DNA of 64,000 bases from Hydnum rufescens UP504. Lineage: Eukaryota > Basidiomycota > Agaricomycetes > Cantharellales > Hydnaceae. The stretch spans positions 62,001 through 126,000 of the forward strand of contig MU128980.1 of the NCBI GenBank assembly GCA_014904985.1, written 5' to 3'. The notes under the pieces are model-generated. The model was not told the DNA's origin. It searched no databases and saw only the letters and a program-made list of their open reading frames with translations. Shown here piece by piece: positions 10,211 through 21,447 of this stretch (position 1 is the stretch's first letter; every line of letters begins with the position of its first letter). A program made the translations under genes and the position numbers.

Positions 10211-11275
10211 ATGCCAAAGCAACATCAACGCCCCTCTACAGGCAAATCCCTACCGCAGGAAATCGCGCCCGCCGTCCCGGATGCTGCTGACGAGCCGGAA
10301 GGCACCCAGACTCATCTACCACTCAACGCTAACACACTAGACACCCTCCTCAAAGGCGCGCACCTTTTGCTTGAAAAAACCGGTTTGGCCTCATCACTGT
10401 CACCTGAACACGTTAACTTGATTTGGTTACTACACGCTGCTGCATTCAAGAATATTCCTGAGTACCCTTCCAAACCGCTCTTCTCAGTTCGCACCCCCCA
10501 AAGCCCGGCGCGTCGGAACCACCCCAGTCGCCTCAACATCCAAGTTTGGCCGCCTATCCCCCCTGACGAGCGAGTAATGGGTCAAACGGTGGTTGACAAA
10601 GTCAATCATTCCCTCCAAGAGGCGCATGCCCCAACTAACGTCGCGATAATGTCTGTCCTCTACTCTATTGCCGGTAACCCTATCGCCATTGCTCGCCCCT
10701 CTTGCACAGCCAATGACCTCCCCCCTTATGCGACTCTTATTGCTAAAACCGGATTCCTACGATTCGAAAAGGCTCAAGGATGCCCTGATAGTCAATACTT
10801 ACGAGTGAAACTTGACCACCTCCCTTTGACACGAGATGATGGATCTCAGATTAGCCCAACTGAAGTTGAACACAAGATTGCAGCCAACTTTACCGAATTC
10901 CCGAGCTTCGTACGCCCACTCCCGGCACGATGGCTCGTATCAGAGAACAGGATCCTGCGACCTCTCAGCACTTCAATAGTCCTCACTTTTGCTCATCAAC
11001 CCGATGCACAACGATTCTTCAATGCTCACACCATTTTCATCCTCGGATTCCCATGCATGACATCCCGATATGAGGAACGTGCCCCCAAGAGGGGCTCAAA
11101 GACCACCCTCGCTCAGCCTAATGACAACCTGCCACCATGTCGACCCCTTGCGGGCTGCGAAATCGAGGTCGACGACAACACCCGCGATTCATCCCCTTCA
11201 CTACGTTCAGAGAGAAAACGGAAACTGTCAGGAAACGAAGAGGTCGGGCGCCAGCGCCCTCCCCTCGGGACCTAG
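10211..11275 (+). mobile_element. LINE (non-LTR retrotransposon) ORF1/Gag-like protein, ORF2 absent
   Basis: An intronless frame of 354 codons starts at ATG 10211, unlike every host gene here. It resembles ORF1 proteins of basidiomycete LINEs: N-terminal disordered region, then a block with FLRFEKAQGCPDSQYLRVKL, RWLVSENRI, SIVLTFAHQPDAQRFFNAH and GFPCMTSRYEE. In full-length relatives this is followed by CCHC zinc knuckles and a long ORF2 with endonuclease and reverse transcriptase. Here the knuckles are missing, the frame ends in a basic RKRK tail, and no reverse transcriptase follows. The element looks internally deleted yet keeps a clean ORF1, so it could be a non-autonomous copy or a recent truncation. 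The assignment rests on recalled family style, not on a database hit. Confidence 0.6.
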
Positions 11276-12244
11276 CCAGCCGTCTACAGAATACCCGCAT
11301 ACGAAAGCTAACTCTAAATCACGATATGTATCCGACGACCAAGATGTCAGCGGAGATAAAGTGCGGAATCCCATCTGATATTGGTCGTGGTATCTCGGGA
11401 CGAAGGAGTTCGAGGTCTGTGGCCATGGACAATATTTTAATCTCTTCATATTCTCCCAATGTATATACACTGTACCCCCTGGACCTTCGGTCCCCTGCCC
11501 TTGGCGCCCTTCGGGAGCAGCCGGTAGTTGCAGGGTAAATATCGAGACATTCATCATCATTATCATTATTCTCGAAGTTCCACAGTGTTTATAGAGATCT
11601 TCCCAGATCAGCAGCGCTCGGGGCGCAGAGGTCCATCACAACTGAAAAATTGCCCTGATTCCTTGCGGAACAAGATCGACAAGCCCAAATGGGATGATTT
11701 TCAGAGCTCTGCACTTAGTGGGTCGTGCTAGACATTCTAGCGACTCATCTCAGCCTCCATCACCCTGTGATTCCTGTATTTTGAGTCACCGATTCAGTAT
11801 ATGGGCATAACGATACATGCATCACACAGCATGGACGCAATTATATGGCCTGAGAGGGACGTCGCGCACCGGTCAGAATCTCAATTGGTGACAATAACAT
11901 GCAAGCCCAAGCAAACCGCCGCCGGGGCGATTGGAAGAGATCCACACTATAGAGGCGCACGCGCCATGCGCATATATATACATATATAGAGGGCTGAAGC
12001 GATGCTGTTCTGAGAATGTCCCAAAAAGACTGCATTCACTTAGGCAGAGATTCCCTTCAGGTCCACGGTCCATGACAATTCTGGGCGGGGCTACGACGCA
12101 CGGCCATTAGCGACGCTGCTGGGGCGTTCATCAAGTCAGCCTCAGGATCACGGATACGTTTCCTACGAATGTCCATCGGCACTACCTCGAGGACTGGGAC
12201 CTAGGCCTCTTCCACATCCATTTTGGACAGAATGGAAGCTTCCG
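11276..12244. other. Putative LINE 3' region and intergenic DNA
   Basis: After the ORF1 stop come about 270 bp of GC-mixed sequence and then a short TCATCATCATTATCATTATT tract at 11547-11566, of the kind found at 3' ends of fungal LINEs. If that is the tail, the element ends near 11570. The rest, to the golgin stop at 12245, shows no gene. A TATA-repeat (ATATATATACATATATA) lies at 11971-11987. Confidence 0.4.
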
Positions 12245-15200
12245 CTATACTTTTGAGACCAAGCGTCTCGTTTCCGCCGGAGTAAAGCGCAGAATCACAG
12301 ACATCACTCGAACCAGACTCGGCTGAAGATAGATAATAGAGCATAATCAGGATCCATGTAGCAACCATCCATATAAAGTCGGCGCACCCGCATCTCCTTG
12401 TGCTCTAGAAACTGCAAGATGATGTTCCTCAGGTACTCGAGGTTCACATCTTCTTCTGTGGGTTTGACAATAGGGCTCCCATTGTCAGAGAAAACGGATT
12501 GGGCAGGCGAAGAAGGCTGTGGAGAGCCAGACCGTCGTGGACTGTCAGAAATGGACGTAGAGCCAGGGACAATATCCTGTTGAAGGATATTTGTCCGTGA
12601 TTGATTCGATTGCGCCCAGTATCCAACTCCTGGATTTCGCTGCCGTTCGAGTAATGCAGCCGATGTCTGTACCTTTCGAAGCTCTTCTCGTAGGGTCTGC
12701 GAGGCGCAGAAACAAAAGTTAGGATTGTACAAGTCGGGCATCCGTATATGAAGCTAGGTCACCTTATTACTCGCTCGTAGAAGTACCTCTCGGTTCTGCA
12801 CCTCCCCCATTTCCTTCTCGAGCAGAGAGACTCGCTGTATATATTGGGCATGCTCCAAACGTATGAGATTCTGATGAATCAAACTATCAGCCAGTGAATC
12901 AATGGTAACTGGAAAGGGAAGCCTGACCTCGGTCTCCTTTGTCTGCTCGAACGCAGCCTTCGACAGGGCTAATTCTTTCCCCATCGCCTGTTTCTCATCC
13001 TTTGCCGACTGGAGTTCAGCTTGGAGAGAGTGGACCAGCTCCTCCGTCACAGCCTTCTGGCCCATTTCGGCGCTCTGCAAGCCGTCCTTGGTAGCGAGTT
13101 CGTTCCGCAAGCGGTCAATTTCTTTGGACCGTTCAGCGAGGTTCCGACTCCATTCCTCTTCGGCATCACTCCGTTCGCCCTCGAGCATCATCATCCGTTG
13201 CCGCAGGTCCGAGATCTTACTTTCATATCGCTTCTCAACCTCCGCCACAATATTCTTCGCCGCGGTGGCCCCGTGATCTGACCCATTGGCAGAAGCCGCG
13301 CCCACTAGACGTTGAGAGTCAAGCAATTCGTCAGAGAGTGCCGAGGCACGATCTGTCGCTTCTCGAAGCAGATGGCGGAGTTCCGCGCTCTGGTTTTCCA
13401 GGGATTCAAGATGATATTGAGAAGATTCGACTTCTGCTTGTCGCAATTGAAGCTGATCGAACAGACTATCACGCTCTTGAGACAGGGATTGGAGAGACGC
13501 TTCGAGTTGTGAAATTCGATTTGACTTGCTCGTTAGCTCTTGTGTGTGAGTTGCCTGAAGCGAGACGTTCAACATCAATACGACAGGCATATGAAGCGGA
13601 ATACCCACCTTAAGAGTAATTGCATCAAGTTCAAACTGGCTCTTCTGCGTAGCCGCCTCTTTTTCTAGACGATTTTTTGCTGCGGCAAGCTCGGCATCGA
13701 ACTGAGCCTTTAATCTGGTGAGATCTTTCCCCTTGTCGATACGAATCTTCTCGACCTCCGATTCGAGTTTGGCCAACTCGGCCTTGTGGGCGTCTCTCTC
13801 CTTGGCGACCTCCCCACGAAAGAGAGCACGTTCTTGCATGACCTCATCCAAATCCTTCTCGGTCTTGACTGACTTTAGGCGCACAGTCTTCAGCAAACTT
13901 ATCGCTTTTGTCCGTTTCTCCTCCTCATCCCTGGCCGTCCTTTGTGCCTTTTCCACCTCGACACGCAGTGTGTCTTCGTCCTCCTTGGCAGTTTTCCGTG
14001 CCTTGTCAAATTCAGCACGTATTGCGGTATTCTCTGACTTGACACGCTCAAGCTCGGTGGAGGTACTGCTCAACTTAGACTCAGTGGCAGCAAGGAGAGC
14101 GTTGGATTCGCCCTGCTGTTTTTCTAGTTTATCCACCTGGGCGGAGCGCGAAACTCCCTCCAGCCGATGTGTATCGCGAAGTTCCTCCATGCGTTCATTT
14201 TGTTCTATAAAAGCGGACGGGGATTTCAGGAACAAACCGATAAGACCCGCAAAAGGAGGAACCGACGGTGTAACTGGGCACTAAGCTTCTTTACGTCCTC
14301 GGTTGCAGTCTAACAACGAAGGATTGAGCGATTCAGAACGATTTACTAGAATTTGAAGGTTTCACATACGGCTGCAGCCGAGGATATAGCAATTAGATAT
14401 GCCTGCAGTGCATCAATGTCGGAGATGCTTTGTAGAGGAGTGTGTGAACGCAAGACATCATCTGCTGCCGTACGTTCAGCTCGCAATCGCTTGAACGATG
14501 CTGAGACATCTGGTTCCATACGCTATATTATTAACTGCCTTGGGACTATTATAAGCCGGTTATTGACAGAACACACCTATAAAGCGCTGTTCTACAAGCC
14601 TCAAGCGCTCTGCTGTTGGATCATGACTGTTTTGGGAGGGCAGATGTCCATTCGGCGCCTCTACAAGCTCATTCTCGGGAAGTGTACCTAATGATAAGGC
14701 CGGAATACGCGGCTGATTTAACGCCCGGTGAATTGGCGTCTCGTCAATGGATGGCTCAACATTGGTTTGAGCTATTGTAAAAAGCATTCGTAAGGATTGA
14801 ATTTATTTTTTCCAGAATTTGGACAATAGAAGTACTGGGACTGGTTGACGTACCATTGCTAGGAACTGGGTTTACAGGAAGAGTAGGAGCTCGAGAAGAG
14901 ACGTTGTCTATTGGGAGGAAAAGAGGCGGAGCCTGATCTGAGGGCCCATCTAAATGTTGTGGTGAGAAATCACTATGGGATAGATCCAGTGGAGGATTGG
15001 GGGGTAGGGGATCAACATCAACGGACTCGGGGCGAGGGACCACTGGTTCAATGGGGAGAGGGACGGGGTGTGATGGTGGTGATGGTGGAAGAGGAATATT
15101 AGCGGGGTCATCCATGAGGACGTCGGGAATAGATTCGGATTGTGTGGAGGGTGTCAGAGAAACAGGTTCATGCTTTGGTGAAGGGGGTATGCTAGCTTCC

Positions 15201-15577
15201 CCGATCGCAAACGATGCACGCAAACGGTCTTCGAGACTTGTGGAACCGGAGCGTTTTACAGGTTCGAGTCCATGTTCAATTGTACGTTGTTTCGAAGGAG
15301 AGCGTAGACGAATAGGGTCGGGAGAAGGCGATGCCATTCCAGGAATTGTAAAAGAACGCCTGATGCTGGAGAACGCACTCTCCGCCAGGGATGGAGAGGA
15401 GAGGATTCCGGAACGAGTCCCCTCTTCACTCAGGGAGGGTATGTGTTCAGTTCCTGCTAGACTCGGATGCTCAGCATTCGCAGAGGACGCGTGACCTGTC
15501 GCTGGCACTCCAGACTGAGCGATGTGTTCCACCGCTTCGATTCCATCTTGTATTCTCTTTGTGAGCTGGGAAAACAT
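12245..15577 (-). CDS. Golgin, long coiled coil with C-terminal GRIP/GRAB-like domain (Rud3/Imh1 type)
   Basis: Nine exons (15577-14854, 14771-14577, 14509-14370, 14309-14267, 14204-13609, 13554-12928, 12870-12763, 12696-12388, 12322-12245) sum to 2,820 nt, 939 residues, all in phase. The N-terminus MFSQLTKRIQDGIEAVEHIA is amphipathic, as in golgins. About 240 Ser/Pro-rich residues follow, then heptad coiled coil rich in Glu, Lys and Leu up to about residue 800. The end reads VNLEYLRNIILQFLEH, then PSLVRVMSVILRFTPAET, a small helical domain of GRIP/GRAB type that anchors golgins to Arf or Arl GTPases at the Golgi. The role would be vesicle tethering. GRIP and GRAB cannot be told apart safely by eye. 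The start is head-to-head with PEX14, 141 bp apart. Confidence 0.88.
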
Positions 15578-15718
15578 GGTGACAGCCCAGCGTCGCCTAG
15601 TTTGGTGCCAGTCTCTAACGTCAACTTCCGGTCCAGCGGGGCTTGCCGTACGTATTAGCCAAGCTTTGCTTCCGGCGGGCGGCCTAAACCGGGCAGCGTG
15701 GACACCGGAGCTGAGGAA

Positions 15719-16862
15719 ATGGCTGACCGTCAAGAGCTCTGCGCAATGCGCTTTCGTTTCTGTCAGATCCAAGTGTGAGCTCCCGCAGCAATGGGGGTAT
15801 ATTATTGGACGAACTCATTGCTTCTTAGACTCGAAACTACCCTCTAACACAACGAGTAGCCTTTCTCGAATCCAAAGGACTGACGAATGCAGAAATCGAA
15901 CAAGTCCTGCAGCAGGTTGCACAAACCCCTAGCTCTCCTGCCACTCCTTCCCAAGTGCCGTATGGCTCGCCGGCGCCATATGCTGTTCCACCGAATTTCG
16001 CTGTCGTGCCTCAGGTTCCACAGAGAGACTGGAGAGATTATTTCGTGCGCCACAGAGAATTCACTATTGTGTGCACCCGCCTCATCTCTCGCTTGTAGAT
16101 AATGGCAGTCGTCTCAGGGGGCGTCATGTTTGGCATCGTCTCTCTGGCTCGTGTACGCGAAATTCCCACAGACCTAAAGCTTTGAACGGAGCTGACTGGG
16201 GTCTTCGACATGTAGAAATACGTCTTGCCACATCTTATACCCCGAGCGCCACTGCCTACGAAGCAGACCGAGATGCTCTGACCGCCCAATTCGATGCTGC
16301 TGCCGAACTTATCAAGGATATCCAATCCGAGGCCGCCGCCTCACGAAGTATTGTAGAAGAACAACGGGAAAAGGTCGACAGTGCTCTCAACAAACTTCAA
16401 ATCGCCATAAACGAAACCAAGGAAGGCGAATCGCGCGCTAAAGCTGATTTGAGGGAGATTCGCGACGAGGTCAACAATGTTCGCGATATGCTTCCAAAGG
16501 TCGGTCTTCAATAACGTTACGGAGCACGACATTCTTACTGTGCCGTACAGATGATAGAGAAAAATAAAGATGCTCAGTCACAAGCACTCCTTGATCTTCA
16601 GCAAGAACTCAAGTCATTGAAGTCATTGCTCCTCTCGCGAAGCGGCCCAACAACGGTTGGTGGCATCTACCCGCCGCCTGGATCGAGCACACCAACTCCG
16701 AGACCTTCTATCCCTTCTTGGCAGTTGGGTCCATCTGCAACCACTACAACACCGCCCACTGAAGCGCCAGCAGCGTCGCCGCCTGTGACAAGATCGATTC
16801 CTTCCGCTGGAAGTAATGCGTCAGGTGCTGGCGTACCCTCAGAAGCAGAAACTGCCATCTAG
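15719..16862 (+). CDS. PEX14: Peroxisomal docking protein PEX14 (two apparent 1-nt losses)
   Basis: Exons are about 15719-15774, 15829-16044, 16099-16152, 16216-16499 and 16551-16862. Conserved parts are the N-terminal PEX5-binding domain (RVAFLESKGLTNAEIEQVL), the membrane-anchoring segment VVSGGVMFGIVSLAR, an LPHL motif and a long coiled coil (DALTAQFDAAAELIKDIQSE onward, final residues abbreviated). PEX14 docks cargo-loaded PEX5 at the peroxisome. Two breaks are visible. MADRQEL and LRNALSFLSDPS lie in different frames, one base apart near 15737. LPHLIP and PSATAYEAD are likewise one base apart at the CCCC run 16240-16243. Read as given, the gene still stays open (305 residues) if the upstream GT of a GTGT tandem donor is used at 15773 and 16151, but this replaces conserved helices. 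An assembly error is the simpler reading. Confidence 0.88.
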
Positions 16863-17640
16863 TGGTCCAACGGGAAGGGAGAGCACGCTGGCTGACCAGA
16901 ACCGCGGGGCGCACCAAGCTCTTTCTGTGTAGCAGATATGACTACGTCGATATCCCAGTCATCGAAACGGATCTCTTCGCTTGCAACAGCGCAGACACCA
17001 TCTAACAGAGAGGCAATGAATCGAGCTTAAAAGATTGCACCAATAAATTGGCAGAACATACCAAAGTGTCGGGGGAATACACTCCGAGTCACTTGTGCAA
17101 TCATTTTGGGGTTCGAAAGGACGCCTGAACGAAGTAGAAGCTCAGTAAATAATCTAAAAAAGGGGGGATCACGCATACCAGTGCTAGTATCGACATGGGT
17201 GAAGGTGAGGACCATGTATTTGTTCTGCTTCAGAGCCCTGTAGGCAATGCGACGTAAAGCATTGAGCTAGAAGAGGCCTCTGCTGCCCACTCACTTCTCA
17301 AGCTGGGCTTCGGTAACAGCGACTCCAATGGGGGCCTTAATCTGAGTAACCTTTGCTCCATACAGTTCCAAGCCAACAGGGCATAAGTGCTATTAGGGCC
17401 TCGTGTGATCCATGAAGTGTCCCAATCCCACCATTCCGCAAAGGAATCACTAAAATATCTCGAGTGCAATACAAAGGCCTTAACCACATCACTGAAAATA
17501 TTCACCAAGATAGGAAAAGATGTCTCGCTTCCTCGCCAGGCTCAACCAAATTACTTGCGACCTGATCCCACCCGAGAGTGTCACTTCCAGCGATGAGGAA
17601 GGGTTGTCCCGCCTTCGCCAGGAGTGTTTCTCTAATTAGA
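16859..17640 (-). pseudogene. AGX1: Alanine-glyoxylate aminotransferase relic, both ends missing
   Basis: Read leftwards from about 17640 the sequence encodes AGQPFLIAGSDTLGWDQVAS, NLVEPGEE, then YFSDSFAEW, YGAKVTQIKAPIGVAVTEAQ, KYMVLTFTHVDTSTG, GVLSNPKMIAQV and DGVCAVASEEIRFDDWDID. These are the first half of class V aminotransferases of the AGT/AGX1 type. It stops just after ISATQKELGAP, where the PLP Lys sits, and the whole C-terminal half is gone. The first 30-40 residues are also missing. Intron sites at 17170, 17060 and 17010 still look normal, so loss is recent and at DNA level. The relic is squeezed between the stops of PEX14 and RED, and its last codon overlaps the PEX14 stop. No ATG-led frame exists, hence pseudogene. 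Confidence 0.8.
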
Positions 17641-17727
17641 TTCAATAATTGGAGGCTCATCAATATTAGCTGATGAATAATGATGGATCATTCTGGGTCA
17701 GTGTTCAATAGTGTGGTCAATACAGTC

Positions 17728-19604
17728 TCAAGAGCCCTTCGCCTTCTTCTCTACATATGAAGTGTACCTGTATGTTTGGAGAATATATAAGGAATGAACA
17801 GAACCAGAAAGGGCAAAGAAAATAAGACGCACTGCTGATAATCCCGATTCAACTTCGCCTCGCTGCCAAGCTTTGCCTTCTTTGGCTCCACAGGCTCACC
17901 ATTGCCTCCACCAGATTTAGCTTTATTCTTTTCCCTGCGAGCTTTTTTCTTTTCGTGGACTTCGGCAGCTTTGTCGATCTCAAGAAGGTCTTTGATAGAG
18001 GGGAGAGCGGATGTAGCGAGGGGTTGTAAACGAACAGTTTGAGAGGACGAGTCTCTGTCTTCTGCATCGTCAGCTTGTTTCGCTGCCTGGGGACGCGATG
18101 GTCCTGGAGAGGGTGACTTCGACCTGGGCATCGCAATAGCGGGAATGCTGTTCACATTTGGTAGTGCTTCGTCGCCGTCTTCACCGAACCATCGAGGCCT
18201 GACTAGGCCCAGACGGACATCTTCTCCTGAAAGAGTCCCTCCAACAGGAGGATCACCAGCACCCTCATCCTCGTCATCGAGGTCAAGGCCCTCATAGTCG
18301 CCTGCACCGGCGAATATGTCTGTGTCAGAGTCATCCTGCGGTATCGTTGCCGACGGTAGCGTAGGTGGGACGGGAGGCACTGTCACGATCGTTACTGTAC
18401 TTGTCGGAGGCGGAGATTCAGCACGCCGGGATGCCGTCGGATTGGAGGTCTGAACATTTTCCTCCAGGGCTGCCGTATCGGTGGGCGGAAAGATTTCTGG
18501 GCCAGTCGCCGTCCCGTCCAGCGCTGAGGATGTTGATTTGGTTCCATCAGGCTGGGCCGCAGGAGATACTTCAGCTGCACGAAGGGAATCGACCATGACA
18601 ACTTTCCGTTTCCTTTTCTTTCGTTTCTCTCCCTGATCCGTGACCTTGGGGATCTCGGTGGTTCGGGGGGTGGTGCACCGATAGGTCTGAATTTCCCCTT
18701 CTTCTTCGCCTGTTCCAAAGCCTCAATGTCTGAGGCAGCATTAGACTCTATAGGAGAGATCCACCCTGTCCTTTGGCACGGGTCCGCTTGAGTTCCTCTA
18801 TTGCCTCTTCCCGCGTACGTTTCTTCGGGACGATGGTAGACGGCGACGCAAGGTCCTCTAGTTTCGCTGCAGTCGAAGACGATGCCGCCTCGACGAAGGC
18901 CTCTTCTAAGGCAGCATCCATTTCCTCCTCCTGAAGGCTTCCAGTACGGGCTTTATTTGCCTGCAGAAGTGCAAAGTCGAGGCCTGTGGAAATACACGGT
19001 ACGTGGAAGGTTTCAATGGGCAATAGAAATCGCCTCAACGCACCCTTAACGAGAATGGAGTGATCGCCGTCTCCCCCTAAGTATTTACGCTGCTCTGCAA
19101 CCTGACGATACGTTGAGATGCCGTGCACAACCTATTTGTATTCAACGAGACGTACCTTGGCCCGGTCTTCATTCGCTGTTCGTTGTTCAAAATCTTCCAG
19201 TATGGCTTCAATCTGTCATCAGCACACATCCATAAGACACAAGAGACTGCTAAAGACGAAGCACACAGTAGCACCTCTGCAAAGTCCCCATTCACTCCTT
19301 CACGTCGCTCCGCAGCGCGATCACGAAACTTTTTGTTGATTTTGCGAGGCTTAAAGGCGGCGCTTTTGTCATCTGTGGATTTTTTGCTATCGAGATAACC
19401 ATCAGGATGAATGTTACCGCGCCTCGCCAAACTCAAGGTGTACAAACGGTTGAGATATAGCGGCAGTTGCCTGGGGCGGATGTACCGACGGGTGGGTCGA
19501 TGTCCCTGGCCGTGGCGTGGATAAAAGGCGTCTAAATGAGTCCTAAACCTCGAATGCTTAGCGTAAGTTCATTTCGTTCGGGTCTCGATACTTGCCTGGT
19601 CCAT
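17728..19604 (-). CDS. IK: RED/IK-type spliceosome B-complex factor (apparent frame breaks)
   Basis: The first exon (19604-19596) codes only MDQ, followed by DSFRRLLSTPRPGTSTHP (19542-19490), then exon 19431-19275 with FKPRKINKKFRDRAAERREG. Next come IEAILEDFEQR, KYLGGDGDHSILVKG and LDFALLQANKART, the RED_N hallmark, and KKRTREEAIEELKRTR. The large exon 18721-17833 is acidic/Ser-rich with a Lys-rich stretch, and the last exon (17767-17728) ends YVEKKAKGS. RED partners SMU1 in the spliceosomal B complex. Intron 1 is GC-AG with the ideal donor CAG|GCAAGT. Between 18660 and 18770 the frame is unsettled: KKKGKFRPIGAP and TEIPKVTDQGEK are one base apart at a six-base C run (G run at 18665-18670 on the plus strand), and another base seems missing near 18755-18765. 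A spliced in-frame alternative exists but loses KFRPIGAP. Confidence 0.85.
19543..19595 (-). other. GC-AG intron of the RED gene
   Basis: The donor is the textbook GC-type CAG|GCAAGT and the acceptor GTTTAG. It separates the three-codon first exon (MDQ) from DSFRRLLSTP. Confidence 0.8.
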
Positions 19605-19871
19605 TAGAGGATCGCGTGATCGGCACACGCCGAAACAGTCAGAACTCGAATTCTGTGGCTGTGTTCCACCGGCGTACTCCCATGGTCTCCGTGTACAATA
19701 AGACCCGCGCAAAGGAGCGGATCCTCAAGGTCCTGGAACCGCCTTCGCTCACCGTGTGCCTCTTTTCAGACCATTGGCGCTTCAACCAATCTGGGAATGT
19801 TGTTTGTCGGGACGTCGGGTGTCCAAAAGATTTCAACTCCGCCCGGATCCGAGACTACGGGCCTCTAAATA

Positions 19872-21003
19872 ATGGCCACGTTTGCTGATCGCCTGCTCCC
19901 AAAAACACTTGTCCTCTTCGATGTGGACGGCACTCTGACTCTGGCCAGGCGCGTAAGTAGGTTTAGTTGAGGGAATGTAATTCATTTCCCCGTCAATGGT
20001 GTCGTCGTTGCTTGTAGGCCGCATCGCCTGAGATTCTCAAAGTCCTGCAAGATGTCAGGAAGAAGGTGGTAATCGGCTTCGTTGGTGGATCCGATTTTAC
20101 CAAAATCAGTGAGCAGCTTGCCATCGATGGACGTCCAGGTCAGTATCGTTACATTGCAGTCGCGGTTGGCTCATCAGAGCTTGATTGAATGAGTCATGAA
20201 GTTGTCGAAACCTTTGATTACGCCTTTGCGGAGAATGGCCTCATCGCCTACAAAGCCGGAAAGCAATTAGCCTCTCAATCATTTATCAATCATCTAGGCG
20301 AGGAGCGATACAAACCCTTGGTAAACTTTATCTTGCACTACATCGCCGACCTCGATATTCCCATCAAGAGGTACGTGCGGTAGGGTCATGGATAAGGAGC
20401 CAGTCTTATTCCGAATTCTAGAGGGACATTCATCGAATTCCGCAACGGTATGATTAATGTTAGTCCGATCGGTCGAAATGCCAGGTAACTATTGTCTTCA
20501 CTGGGCCGCGATCCCGTAACGATCTGGAGTTAACCTCATGGATTTCAGCGTCGAGGAGCGCAATACTTTCGAGAAATATGATCTGGTGGGTCGTCACGCG
20601 TTTGGTTGACCTCGAAAGGGTTTCATTGTCGATGTTTCGAAAGGAACGAGGTCTCAGGAAAGAATTCGTGCGTGTTTTGCGCGAGAAATTCGCGTCGTAT
20701 GATTTGACCTTCTCAATCGGGGGGCAAATTTCCTTCGATGTCTTCCCAAATGGCTGGGACAAGACATACGCCTTGAGGCATGTCGAAGACGAGGGCTTTG
20801 AACAAATTCACTTCTTCGGAGACAAGACGTACAAAGTATGTATTTCCATTGACCTTCTGAAGTCCATTGATCATCCGATTTAACTGTGAACCTAACAGGG
20901 AGGGAATGATTATGAAATATTCAACGATCCTCGCACCATAGGCCACACTGTCAAAGCTCCCGAAGACACGATCCGTATTCTCACTGAGCTCTTTTTGCAG
21001 TAG
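19872..21003 (+). CDS. SEC53: Phosphomannomutase
   Basis: Seven exons (19872-19952, 20018-20138, 20202-20370, 20422-20484, 20549-20585, 20644-20835, 20899-21003) encode 255 residues, the normal eukaryotic PMM length. The HAD motif LFDVDGTLT supplies the two catalytic Asp residues. Other family blocks are [60 protein letters not shown] and [18 protein letters not shown]. The enzyme interconverts mannose-6-phosphate and mannose-1-phosphate in the cytosol for GDP-mannose, hence N-glycans, GPI anchors and O-mannosylation. All GT-AG introns are 51-65 bp. It is divergent from RED (267 bp between starts) and convergent with LSM2. Confidence 0.97.
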
Positions 21004-21447
21004 ATATCTCGCTGTATAAGATACCTCTTACAAAGACATTTATCATTACTTGGACGCCCTGGAATGTTAAACTTATGAATTATACGAAGAGATATAAAGT
21101 GATCACTATCATCGCGCACTCTGTCCCGCTCCTCCAGCAGGAGAAGGATGTGATTGTTGCGGAGGTTGGACGTTCGGATGTGCACGACCAGCTCTCCAAA
21201 GGGCAGGGAATAGAGCCTTGGTGTCTTTGTCAACCCCGATGACGACATTGTGGCTTAAAAAATCTAGCAGCACGATATTTTCCGTTGTATGTCTACTCGA
21301 TCGCGATGGGGAATAGCCATATGCCTAGTAAGCTAGCTGATGTGACATATATGTATGCATTAATCGGTGCGCAGAACCGAGATCGAAACAGTACGGCAAG
21401 GTCCCTGCTCTTGCTGCCAACGTGCAGGTGATAGCATGAATCTCATC
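21004..21447. other. Convergent 3' region
   Basis: Between the phosphomannomutase and LSM2 stops. No gene-like frame on either strand; an ordinary shared 3' region. Confidence 0.5.

Noticed and set aside
13718..14284. 188-codon plus-strand open frame rich in Ser/Phe/Arg
   Set aside because: Antisense of the golgin coiled coil (Glu/Lys/Leu codons read backwards).
15578..15772. In-frame N-terminal extension of the golgin by 65 codons
   Set aside because: The extension overlaps the PEX14 start and lacks golgin-like sequence; MFSQLTKRIQ is the family-like start.
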